In this document: positions 1 to 5,791 of the stretch, piece by piece | Layout: every line of letters begins with the position of its first letter | Position numbering within the stretch: the first letter of the stretch is position 1 | NCBI GenBank assembly: GCA_031287505.1 | Contig: JAITSW010000026.1 | Span: 1 to 11,771 of the forward strand | Source: Propionibacteriaceae bacterium | GTDB taxonomy: Bacteria > Actinomycetota > Actinomycetes > Propionibacteriales > Propionibacteriaceae | Length of the DNA: 11,771 nucleotides | Direction of reading: 5' to 3' | Position numbers and translations under genes: made by a program | Notes under the pieces: model-generated | The model's database searches: none | The model's input: only the letters and a program-made list of their open reading frames with translations | What the model was told of the DNA's origin: nothing

Positions 1-808
1 TAGGGCTTTGGCTGAGAAAGCAAAGAGGCAAATTGCGGCTGGAGGGCAAGAGTATGTGGCAACAATTTATGATCCGCTATCTGACTCATTTACCGTCTTG
101 AGTCCGCCTGGCAAGGAAAAGGAGATATCCATCTTCTTTGATGATTCTCCCGCTGTCAGCATTGGTAGCATCGAGATCACAGATATGGCGAGAAACTCCG
201 ATACTAGTCCGTTTTGGGGTGGCGGGCTGATAATTAGAGGTAATTCAACTTGCTCAGCTGGGTTTAGCGCAAAAGCTGGAACGGCGCAGGTTATGGTAAC
301 AGCCAAACACTGCGGCACGGTTGATTCGTCTTGGACAAGCGGTGCGAATGTTGCTTTTGGAAAGATCAGCAAGCATGCAACTAATAGTGTTGATGCCGCA
401 TATATCAAAGACAAGAGTTATGCGGGCAAAATTTTCACAGGCGGCACGACGAGCAATAGTTCTAAGGCTGTTTCCGGAGCGGGAGATCCCACTATTGGAA
501 ACACTTATTGTGCAAGCGGGCAGAATACTGGTTGGACTTGTACGCACAAGGCAGCTTTGAGTATGACGTTTAGTGGGCTCGGGCCAGCAAATGCCTATGT
601 TCTGTATTATTACCCAGTTTTGGCAGGTGACTCTGGGGGTGCCATTGTCTCCGATGGGACAAAACTGACTGTGAGAGGTATCGTGAAAGGTTCGGCTGTG
701 ATAACTACCGGCTATCCAGGTGATTCGGCGCGGTATGATTACCTCGTTGGCCCAAAATGGAGCGTAATCAAATCGGGGCTGGGGCTTGATTCGGTCGTTA
801 CCGGGTAA
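1..808 (+). CDS. Secreted chymotrypsin-like serine protease (S1 family), 5' end outside window
   Basis: This is the C-terminal part of a trypsin/chymotrypsin-fold serine endopeptidase. The frame is open to the left edge (AGG GCT before a TTG at 8), so the true start and any signal peptide probably lie outside. Counting that TTG as residue 1, the catalytic triad is visible as His101 in VTAKHC, Asp129 in SVDAAYI and Ser209 in LAGDSGGA. Cys82/Cys102 and Cys168/Cys178 are placed as the usual two disulfides, which suggests export. The stretch SPFWGGGLIIRG before the first cysteine resembles the start of the mature domain in actinobacterial exported proteases, and the roughly 65 residues before it look like propeptide or linker. 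The lysine in TAKHC, where Gly or Ala is usual, is a small oddity. The DNA is AT-richer than its neighbours (22 of 60 bases in 361-420 are G or C, against 43 of 60 in 1021-1080), hinting at recent acquisition. The family is confident; the substrate is unknown. Confidence 0.88.
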   Translation, partial: RALAEKAKRQIAAGGQEYVATIYDPLSDSFTVLSPPGKEKEISIFFDDSPAVSIGSIEITDMARNSDTSPFWGGGLIIRGNSTCSAGFSAKAGTAQVMVTAKHCGTVDSSWTSGANVAFGKISKHATNSVDAAYIKDKSYAGKIFTGGTTSNSSKAVSGAGDPTIGNTYCASGQNTGWTCTHKAALSMTFSGLGPANAYVLYYYPVLAGDSGGAIVSDGTKLTVRGIVKGSAVITTGYPGDSARYDYLVGPKWSVIKSGLGLDSVVTG

Positions 809-835
809 GAGCGTGTGCACTTTGCCATAGGGGTG

Positions 836-853
836 TCAGCAGGACGGTGCTGA
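836..853 (+). terminator. Weak hairpin after the protease gene
   Basis: TCAGCA and TGCTGA form a 6-bp stem around a 6-base loop, 28 bases after the protease stop codon. No T-run follows, so it is at best a weak or non-canonical terminator. The position between two unrelated genes is the main support. Confidence 0.28.
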
Positions 854-868
854 GGAAGCGCTGGCCGC

Positions 869-874
869 TAGTAT
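869..874 (+). promoter_or_regulatory. Possible -10 element for a leaderless transcript of the t6A gene
   Basis: TAGTAT fits the actinobacterial TANNNT -10 pattern and ends 6 bases before the GTG at 881. That spacing would put the transcription start at or next to the start codon. No Shine-Dalgarno sequence sits at a normal distance; the nearest purine run, GAGGAAG at 852-858, is 22 bases away. I see no good -35 hexamer. The same TAGTAT occurs at 3177-3182 ahead of the atp genes. Confidence 0.33.
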
Positions 875-880
875 TAGCCC

Positions 881-1543
881 GTGGGATTTGAGACATCCGG
901 TATTGCGGCAGACCCGCAGAAGGCGCTGGCGGTGGCGGCGAGGGCTATTGCGCAGGGTCAGCTTGTTGTCATTCCCACCGACACGGTTTACGGCATTGCC
1001 GCCGACGCGCTCGACCCGGCTGCCGTGTCCGGCCTTTTGGCCGCCAAGGGGCGCGGGCGCGATATGCCGCCACCGGTGATGGTGGCGGAGCCGGCCATGC
1101 TGGAATCGGTGGCCCATCGGGTGGCACCGGCAGCCCAAGCGCTTGCCAAAGCCTATTGGCCGGGGGCGTTGACACTGGTGGTGCGGGCTCACCCGAGTCT
1201 GAACATGGATCTGGGGGATAGGGGGGCGACGATCGCCGTTCGAGTGCCCGATCACGATTTTGTCCGCGAACTCCTGCGCATTACGGGCCCGCTGGCCGTC
1301 AGCAGCGCTAATGTCAGCGGCGAACCTGCGGCTGCCAGCGTCCAAGCGGCTATCGATCAACTCGGAGATTCGGTGGCGGTTTACCTTGACGGCGGCTCCA
1401 GCACCGGATCGGCCGTTTCCACCATCGTCCAGATATTAGACGATGAAGACGCCCAAGTGAAGATTTTGCGCCAGGGTGCCATCTCGGAGGCCGACATTTT
1501 CGCGGTGGCGCTCAAAGCCGAGCTTGCGGGCGGACGCGGCTGA
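881..1543 (+). CDS. L-threonylcarbamoyladenylate synthase (Sua5/YrdC family)
   Basis: This enzyme makes threonylcarbamoyl-AMP from threonine, bicarbonate and ATP, the first step of t6A37 formation in tRNAs that read ANN codons. The 220-residue product is a single YrdC domain without the extra C-terminal Sua5 domain. Family motifs appear in order: PTDTVYG at 32-38, the KGR loop at 56-58, WPGALTL at 93-99, RVPDH at 121-125, SSANVSGEPA at 141-150, STI at 180-182 and LRQGAI at 196-201. The GTG at 881 is the first possible start after an in-frame TAG at 875-877, and the N-terminal residues align with actinobacterial homologues as I remember them. In this gene neighbourhood prmC often lies just upstream; here a protease gene occupies that place. 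The downstream transferase gene begins one base after the stop, so the two are probably co-translated. Function is confident; the exact start is moderately sure. Confidence 0.93.
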   Translation: MGFETSGIAADPQKALAVAARAIAQGQLVVIPTDTVYGIAADALDPAAVSGLLAAKGRGRDMPPPVMVAEPAMLESVAHRVAPAAQALAKAYWPGALTLVVRAHPSLNMDLGDRGATIAVRVPDHDFVRELLRITGPLAVSSANVSGEPAAASVQAAIDQLGDSVAVYLDGGSSTGSAVSTIVQILDDEDAQVKILRQGAISEADIFAVALKAELAGGRG

Positions 1544-1544
1544 C

Positions 1545-2651
1545 ATGCGCGCGTATCTGTTGGTGTTTTTGGTCGCTGTCGGGGTGACTTATCTGCTCTG
1601 CGGCCTTGCCCGGAGACTGGCCTTCAGATTCAACGCGGTGGCCAAGCCGCGTGGTCGCGACATCCATGCGCGCCCCATCCCGTATTTCGGCGGCTTGGCG
1701 ATGCTCTTTGGGCTGGCTGCCGCATTCTTGCTGGCGGTGCAACTCCCGTGGTTTGGCTCTTTTCCCATGGTGACGCACGACGCCTTGGCGCTCTTGGCAG
1801 CTGGAGCGGTGATCTGCATCATCGGGGTCATCGACGACTGGCTGGATATCAGCGCTTTGACGAAAGTAGCCGGCCAATTGCTGGCGGCCGGTATTGCGGT
1901 GATCAACGGGGTGAAGATCTACTGGATTCCGCTCCCGGAAGACATCATCGCACTGCCTCCGGGCCTAGACATCCTGCTCACCCTCTTCATCATCGTCTTT
2001 TGTGTGAACGCCGTAAATCTAGTTGACGGTTTGGACGGTTTGGCTGCCGGGGTGGTGGCTATCGGTTCGAGCGCCTTCTTCGCCTATGCCTATTTGCTCT
2101 CGTTTGAGCAAGAGATTGCGCGGGCTACGACTGCCTCTTTGGTGACAGTCGCCACCGTCGGTATTTGCGTTGGTTTTCTGCCCTGGAATGTGCATAAAGC
2201 TCGGATGTTTATGGGAGATTCCGGCTCAATGCTGCTCGGTTTCCTGATGGCGTCGTCGTTGATCTCCCTCACCGGGCAGATCGACCCCTCGCAGCTTTCC
2301 GCTCCGGGTACGGCGGTGTTTTCGGCTTTCTTACCGCTAATCATTCCGATTGCCGCTCTGGCGCTGCCTTTCTTAGACACGGTGATGGCCTATGTGCGAC
2401 GCACCCTCAAAGGGGAGCCGTTTTTCCGCGCTGACAAAGACCATCTCCATCATCGGATTCTGCGCTTGGGCCATGGCCATCTGAAGGCCGTAAACCTCCT
2501 CTGGTTCTGGTCGGCCCTGTGTGCCTACGGAGTGGTGGTTATCGGCTTGTATCCCAGCCCGTACAGCATCGGCGGCGTCCTGCTGGGTATCCTCATTGCC
2601 GCCTATCTGACCTGGGGCAAGCGGCTGCGGCGAAGATTGGCCAAACAATGA
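1545..2651 (+). CDS. Undecaprenyl-phosphate HexNAc-1-phosphate transferase (MraY/WecA/TagO family)
   Basis: This integral membrane enzyme transfers an N-acetylhexosamine 1-phosphate, most likely GlcNAc-1-P from UDP-GlcNAc, to undecaprenyl phosphate, starting synthesis of a cell-wall glycopolymer. The 368-residue protein is almost entirely hydrophobic helices and short loops. Diagnostic motifs are HARPIPYFGG at 41-50, the Mg-binding DDWLD at 97-101, NAVNLVDGLDGLAAG beginning at 155, FMGDSGS at 222-228 and the HLHHR motif at 300-304, which separates WecA/TagO/Rfe types from true MraY. The ATG at 1545, one base after the previous stop, is preferred over an in-frame start at 1476 that would lie inside the upstream gene. 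The basic tail GKRLRRRLAKQ is repeated just downstream. An rfe-like gene ahead of the atp operon is the normal arrangement in actinobacteria. The precise sugar is inferred. Confidence 0.93.
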   Translation: MRAYLLVFLVAVGVTYLLCGLARRLAFRFNAVAKPRGRDIHARPIPYFGGLAMLFGLAAAFLLAVQLPWFGSFPMVTHDALALLAAGAVICIIGVIDDWLDISALTKVAGQLLAAGIAVINGVKIYWIPLPEDIIALPPGLDILLTLFIIVFCVNAVNLVDGLDGLAAGVVAIGSSAFFAYAYLLSFEQEIARATTASLVTVATVGICVGFLPWNVHKARMFMGDSGSMLLGFLMASSLISLTGQIDPSQLSAPGTAVFSAFLPLIIPIAALALPFLDTVMAYVRRTLKGEPFFRADKDHLHHRILRLGHGHLKAVNLLWFWSALCAYGVVVIGLYPSPYSIGGVLLGILIAAYLTWGKRLRRRLAKQ

Positions 2652-2719
2652 GCGCACTTGGTGGGTGTCCGCATGGCTTTCCCGGCAAACGGCTGCGGCG
2701 AAAACTGGCCAAACAATGA
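2616..2719 (+). repeat. Two 36-bp direct repeats covering the transferase 3' end
   Basis: Copy one is 2616-2651 and copy two is 2684-2719. They match at 33 of 36 positions and lie 68 bases apart. Weaker similarity continues upstream (TGGGTATCC at 2584, TGGGTGTCC at 2662), so the duplicated unit was probably about 60-70 bp and one copy has since lost about 10 bases. Each copy encodes GKRLRR(R/K)LAKQ and ends in an ATGA stop/start overlap. Confidence 0.9.
2648..2719 (+). CDS. 23-residue mini-ORF, duplicated tail of the transferase
   Basis: The ATG overlaps the TGA of the transferase gene (ATGA at 2648-2651), and its own TGA overlaps the ATG of the next gene (ATGA at 2716-2719). The product begins MSALGGCPHGFP and ends with GKRLRRKLAKQ, a near copy of the transferase C-terminus. 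It has no recognised domain and is too short for a membrane helix. It may serve only as a relay that carries ribosomes from the transferase gene to the AtpI-like gene. The three differences from the parent copy are AAG to AAA (silent), AGA to AAA (Arg to Lys) and TTG to CTG (silent), which is mild evidence for selection on the peptide. Translation itself is an inference. Confidence 0.45.
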   Translation: MSALGGCPHGFPGKRLRRKLAKQ

Positions 2720-3159
2720 ATCCCGGGAAACGCGCCAGCCCGGCAGTCCGCCGGGCACAGAGGCTGCTTTTGGCGGGTCTTGCCGGGGGACACGCCGGAG
2801 CGGTAATTTGCGTTACCGGGTTTTCCCTGTTTGCCGGAACACCCGGATTCATCTCGTCGCTGCTCGCCGCGCTGGCCGCAATCGTGTTTTTCACGTTTGG
2901 CCAAGGGGTGCAAATAATTGTTGCGGACGCGTCTGCCAAGATTGTGATGGTCACCTCGATGGCTTCCTATATCGGCAGGGTTACCCTCCTTGGGATCGCC
3001 CTGGAATTGTCGCTCTCGGGCAGCTGGGGAAGTGAAAACAAGCATCCGCCGGCCATCTTGACCACCGCTGCGGTGGTCGTCATTTCGTGGCTCGCCGCAG
3101 AGTTTTTTGCCTTCCGGCGTTTGCGAATTCCAGTTTTTGATTCCACCGAAACTCCCTAG
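2716..3159 (+). CDS. AtpI-like ATP synthase accessory membrane protein
   Basis: The product is a 147-residue inner-membrane protein with a short basic N-terminus and four hydrophobic segments at about 17-37, 46-69, 75-99 and 112-131. It ends in a polar tail after RRLRIPVFD. Size, position between the rfe-like gene and atpB, and the [RI]PV[YF]D-like end match the AtpI-type proteins (ATP synthase protein I) of actinobacterial atp clusters. These are thought to aid c-ring assembly or cation supply, but the role is not well settled. The ATG at 2716 overlaps the mini-ORF stop and is preferred over an in-frame GTG at 2665, because the extra 17 residues from 2665 would be an out-of-frame reading of the repeat. 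The family assignment rests on topology and context, since sequence conservation in this group is low. Confidence 0.7.
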   Translation: MNPGKRASPAVRRAQRLLLAGLAGGHAGAVICVTGFSLFAGTPGFISSLLAALAAIVFFTFGQGVQIIVADASAKIVMVTSMASYIGRVTLLGIALELSLSGSWGSENKHPPAILTTAAVVVISWLAAEFFAFRRLRIPVFDSTETP

Positions 3160-3176
3160 TGGGCGGCTATCTTAGA

Positions 3177-3182
3177 TAGTAT
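3177..3182 (+). promoter_or_regulatory. Possible -10 element of the atp operon promoter
   Basis: TAGTAT fits TANNNT and lies in the only non-coding gap (3160-3216) between the AtpI-like gene and the AtpZ-like gene. A start about 7 bases downstream would leave a leader of roughly 28 bases before the TTG at 3217. No good -35 box is visible at 16-18 bases; TTGATT at 3137-3142 is too far away. Confidence 0.27.
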
Positions 3183-3202
3183 GGACTGTCGCTATGGCAA
3201 TC

Positions 3203-3210
3203 AAAGGGGA
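3203..3210 (+). promoter_or_regulatory. Strong ribosome binding site that selects the TTG start of the AtpZ-like gene
   Basis: AAAGGGGA ends 6 bases before the in-frame TTG at 3217. The alternative in-frame ATG at 3181 has no Shine-Dalgarno sequence and overlaps the putative -10 box, so the TTG is the better start. Confidence 0.6.
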
Positions 3211-3216
3211 TTTGGC

Positions 3217-3405
3217 TTGAATGACCAAGGGCAAGGGATCACGGTAGTGAGCCTGTTACTGGCTGGGCTGCTGCTCTACGGCGGCGCAGGTTGGCTGCTA
3301 GATTCTTGGTTGGGTACAAGACTTTTCACGCCGTTTGGGCTAATCTTGGGTTCTGCCTTGAGCATATACGTGATTGTCAAGAAAATGGGTGGAGTCAAGT
3401 CTTGA
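3217..3405 (+). CDS. AtpZ/AtpI family F1Fo ATP synthase accessory protein
   Basis: This is a 62-residue two-helix membrane protein. The first helix (about 9-28) runs into GGAGWLLDSWLGT, and the second (about 37-54) is GLILGSALSIYVIV followed by a Lys-Lys pair. This is the AtpZ pattern of a glycine-rich end, a (L/W)LD..LGT turn and a second helix. AtpZ with AtpI has been proposed to bring Mg2+ or Ca2+ to the synthase or to help build the c ring. The TTG start at 3217 is chosen on its ribosome binding site; starting at ATG 3181 would add 12 polar residues. The stop overlaps the atpB start (TGATG), so translation is coupled. Both an AtpI-like and an AtpZ-like protein precede atpB here. Confidence 0.8.
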   Translation: MNDQGQGITVVSLLLAGLLLYGGAGWLLDSWLGTRLFTPFGLILGSALSIYVIVKKMGGVKS

Positions 3406-4208
3406 TGCACAACATTGTTCCGTTGTTGCTGCCCCTCGAAGGGGATACCAGCTGGCCGCCGAGTGCGGCCTCGTTCAACTCGCGTCCGCTTTTCCCAGGT
3501 CTGGGCATCGATTGGGTCAACAACCATATGATGCAGGCCGTCATCGGCGCACTCTTGGTGATCGCTATTTGGCTGATCTTTTCGCATAGGCAGACCGTCG
3601 TCCCAGGCAAACGCCAATTCTTGGGCGAAATGGCCTACAACTTGGTGCGCAACAGCATCGGCAAAGAAATCTTGGGATCCGAGTTCCGTCCGTTCATGCC
3701 CTATTTGGTTGCGATCATCAGCTTCATCTTGGTGAATAACCTCTTTGGCGAGCTTTTCCTCTTCATGTTCCCAACTTTCTCCAAGATTGGGTACGCCTAT
3801 GGCTTGGCGCTGATGTCGTGGCTGCTCTACAACGCGGTGGGCATCAAAAAGTACGGCTTCGGGCACTACATGAAGAAGATGACCCTCCCGGACGGCGTGC
3901 CTGTCGGGCTGTGGATCCTCATCATCCCGCTGGAGTTCATCTCCAACTTCGTCACCCGCCCCATCACCTTGGCCTTGCGTCTGTTTGCCAATCTGTTCGC
4001 GGGGCACTTGGTCATTATGGTGTTCGTCATCGGCGGCACCATGCTCATTGAATCAGGCACGCTGTTCTATGCGGCAGCTGGTGGCGTTTCAATTCTCTTC
4101 TCGTTCGCAATCTTTGCCCTCGAACTCCTTGTCGGGTGTTTACAGGCTTACATCTTTACCGTCCTAACCGCTCAATATGTCTCTTCGGCAATCGCCGAAG
4201 AGCACTAA
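3405..4208 (+). CDS. atpB: F1Fo ATP synthase subunit a
   Basis: Subunit a forms the two proton half-channels beside the rotating c ring. The 267-residue product is a multi-helix membrane protein. The family core reads LALRLFANLFAGHLV; its essential arginine is Arg192 (E. coli Arg210), and Gln247 in LQAYIF corresponds to E. coli Gln252. The interacting pair that is Glu219/His245 in E. coli appears reversed as His201/Glu240, a known natural arrangement also found in mitochondria. The ATG at 3405 overlaps the previous stop by one base and has GGGTGGAG at 3387-3394 as ribosome binding site. Upstream in-frame starts would run through the AtpZ-like gene and are not needed. Length is normal for actinobacteria. 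Confidence 0.97.
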   Translation: MHNIVPLLLPLEGDTSWPPSAASFNSRPLFPGLGIDWVNNHMMQAVIGALLVIAIWLIFSHRQTVVPGKRQFLGEMAYNLVRNSIGKEILGSEFRPFMPYLVAIISFILVNNLFGELFLFMFPTFSKIGYAYGLALMSWLLYNAVGIKKYGFGHYMKKMTLPDGVPVGLWILIIPLEFISNFVTRPITLALRLFANLFAGHLVIMVFVIGGTMLIESGTLFYAAAGGVSILFSFAIFALELLVGCLQAYIFTVLTAQYVSSAIAEEH

Positions 4209-4226
4209 ATCAAGAAAGAACAAATT

Positions 4227-4442
4227 ATGTTGCTAGAAATCGGCGGCTCGATTAACATGATCGGCTACGCTCTTGCCACTCTCGGCCCGGCTATTGGCGT
4301 TGCCTGGATCTTCGCATCCGTAATCAACGGCACAGCCCGTCAGCCTGAGGCTCGTGGAGCCATGCTTGGTACCGCTTGGATTGGTTTCGCGGTGGTTGAG
4401 GCGCTCGCCATCATCGGCATCGCCCTCGCGTTCGTCCTGTAG
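4227..4442 (+). CDS. atpE: F1Fo ATP synthase subunit c
   Basis: Subunit c is the proteolipid whose copies form the rotor ring; each carries one ion-binding carboxylate. The 71-residue hairpin has helix 1 (about 11-33), the conserved loop ARQPEA with Arg38, Gln39 and Pro40, and helix 2 (about 47-70) with the proton-binding Glu58 in AVVEALA. The residue after Glu58 is Ala and the helix 1 position matching the Na+-ligand Gln of Na+ enzymes is Val25, so the ring should be proton-coupled. The helix 1 packing motif is G-x-A-x-G-x-A-x-I at 20-28, with fewer glycines than usual. The start is ATG 4227, 18 bases after atpB; the ribosome binding site is only a weak purine run near 4213-4220. Confidence 0.97.
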   Translation: MLLEIGGSINMIGYALATLGPAIGVAWIFASVINGTARQPEARGAMLGTAWIGFAVVEALAIIGIALAFVL

Positions 4443-4457
4443 GGAAACTAAGTCAAT

Positions 4458-4982
4458 ATGTTGCCGCTTGAGTTAAATCTCGGCCCGCTCCTTCCAGAGC
4501 ATCTCTCCGAGATATTTGTCGGCATTGCGCTGTTCTTGATCGTTTGGTTTGTCGTTGCCAAGAAGGTCGTTCCGATGTTCGAGGCAACTTATGCCGAACG
4601 CACTGAAGCTATCGCCGGCGGTATTGAGAAGGCCGAACGGGCTCAAGCCCAGGCTGCCGCCGCGCTCAAGGAGTATCAGGAGAAGCTGGCAAATGCCCGT
4701 CAGGAAGCTGCTGATATTCGGGCTCAGGCTCAAGCTCAGGCCGCTGACATCGCCGCCGAGATAAAGGCGCAGGCCGCCGAAGAATCCCAGCGGATGATTG
4801 CCAGCGCCAAGCAGGCCATTGAAGCTGAGAAAGCTGCGGCTCTGCGTGAGTTGCGCGGCGAGATTGGTGGCTTGGCCACTAATCTGGCTGGCCGCTTGGT
4901 CGGGGAGTCCCTGGAGGACGACGACCGCATTCGGCGCAGTGTCGATCGCTTCCTAGATGAACTAGATTCGCAGAAGGTGTAA
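4458..4982 (+). CDS. atpF: F1Fo ATP synthase subunit b
   Basis: Subunit b is the dimeric peripheral-stalk protein that holds the alpha3-beta3 head still against the rotor. The 174-residue product has one membrane helix at about 17-36, then the conserved KKVVPMFEATYAERTEAI segment, then a long Ala/Gln/Glu-rich coiled coil to about 140 and a C-terminal part that contacts delta. The ATG at 4458 is preceded by AGGGAAA at 4441-4447, which overlaps the atpE stop. The stop overlaps the atpH start as TAATG. Unlike mycobacteria, b is not replaced by a b-delta fusion; both proteins are separate here. Confidence 0.96.
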   Translation: MLPLELNLGPLLPEHLSEIFVGIALFLIVWFVVAKKVVPMFEATYAERTEAIAGGIEKAERAQAQAAAALKEYQEKLANARQEAADIRAQAQAQAADIAAEIKAQAAEESQRMIASAKQAIEAEKAAALRELRGEIGGLATNLAGRLVGESLEDDDRIRRSVDRFLDELDSQKV

Positions 4983-5776
4983 TGAGCGCGCGCTTAGCTA
5001 CCCGCAGTCAGGCTCTGGATCGGGTCACGGATTCGTATCCTCCCGCTATCGCCCTGGCCCAAGAGATCTTTGGCATTGCCGCCTTGTTGGCTGCCAAGCC
5101 GGCCCTACGTAGGGCTCTAGCCGATTCGGCTGCCCCCGAGGCTGCCCGGCGCCGGCTAGCCGAAAACCTCTTTGCGTCTCGGGTTGGCTCGCAAGCCGCC
5201 GCGATTGTGGCTCAGGCTTGCGCCGAGCAGTGGGACAAGCCAATAGATTTGGTGGGCAGCCTCGAATCCGAGGGCGTGCGCGTCGCTGTTCGCGTGGCGC
5301 AGGCGGCCGGAAACTTGCCGGTTGTCGAAGCCGAGCTGTTTTCCCTCAAACAGACGGTCGCCGGTGACGACGGCCTCCGGCTGGCGCTGAGCGACTTGAG
5401 CGCGGCGGTGCAGCGCCGCCGGCAACTCGTCCGAGACTTGGTGGCCGACAAGGTCAACGAGGTCACTTTGGTGCTGGCCGAACATGCGGTCTATGGGCAT
5501 AACGGTTCCTACGAAGTGCGCCTAGAAGAGGGGTTGCGTTTAGCGGCCGAGATACAAGAGCGTGAGATCGCCGAAGTTGTCGCCGCAGCACCGCTTACCC
5601 CGGCAGAAGAGCAGCGGCTAGCCGCGGTATTGCGTGCCAAAGTCGGACGCGATATTTCCCTGCAAATCACTATTGACCCCAAGTTGATCGGTGGAATCAA
5701 GATTCGCATCGGCGACGAATTGATAGACGGCACGGTTCTCGGGCGCTTGCAAGCGGCCCGTGAGGCGTTGAAATAA
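4982..5776 (+). CDS. atpH: F1Fo ATP synthase subunit delta (long actinobacterial form)
   Basis: Delta (OSCP) sits on top of the F1 head and joins it to subunit b. The product has 264 residues, against about 177 in E. coli. Long delta proteins of about 270 residues are normal in actinobacteria, so the extra length is not a fusion. The C-terminal part shows the OSCP core: EVTLVLAEHAV at about 160, then a region leading to ISLQITIDPKLIGGIKIRIG, and the end DGTVLGRLQAAREALK. The ATG at 4982 overlaps the atpF stop by one base, so translational coupling is likely. The N-terminal helical bundle is Ala-rich and poorly conserved, as usual for this subunit. Confidence 0.95.
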   Translation: MSARLATRSQALDRVTDSYPPAIALAQEIFGIAALLAAKPALRRALADSAAPEAARRRLAENLFASRVGSQAAAIVAQACAEQWDKPIDLVGSLESEGVRVAVRVAQAAGNLPVVEAELFSLKQTVAGDDGLRLALSDLSAAVQRRRQLVRDLVADKVNEVTLVLAEHAVYGHNGSYEVRLEEGLRLAAEIQEREIAEVVAAAPLTPAEEQRLAAVLRAKVGRDISLQITIDPKLIGGIKIRIGDELIDGTVLGRLQAAREALK

Positions 5777-5791
5777 AGAAGAGAGCAATAA

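Noticed and set aside
3276..4007. Long minus-strand ORF of 243 codons across atpB
   Set aside because: It lies opposite a certain atpB, is rich in His, Gln and Asp as antisense shadows are, and has no recognisable motif.
4227..4442. Sodium-coupled c ring
   Set aside because: The Na+-ligand pattern is absent: Ala follows Glu58, and Val sits where the Na+-binding Gln would be.
4458..5776. Mycobacterial-type b-delta fusion
   Set aside because: Subunit b has its own stop at 4980-4982 and delta its own ATG. The long delta is the usual actinobacterial form.
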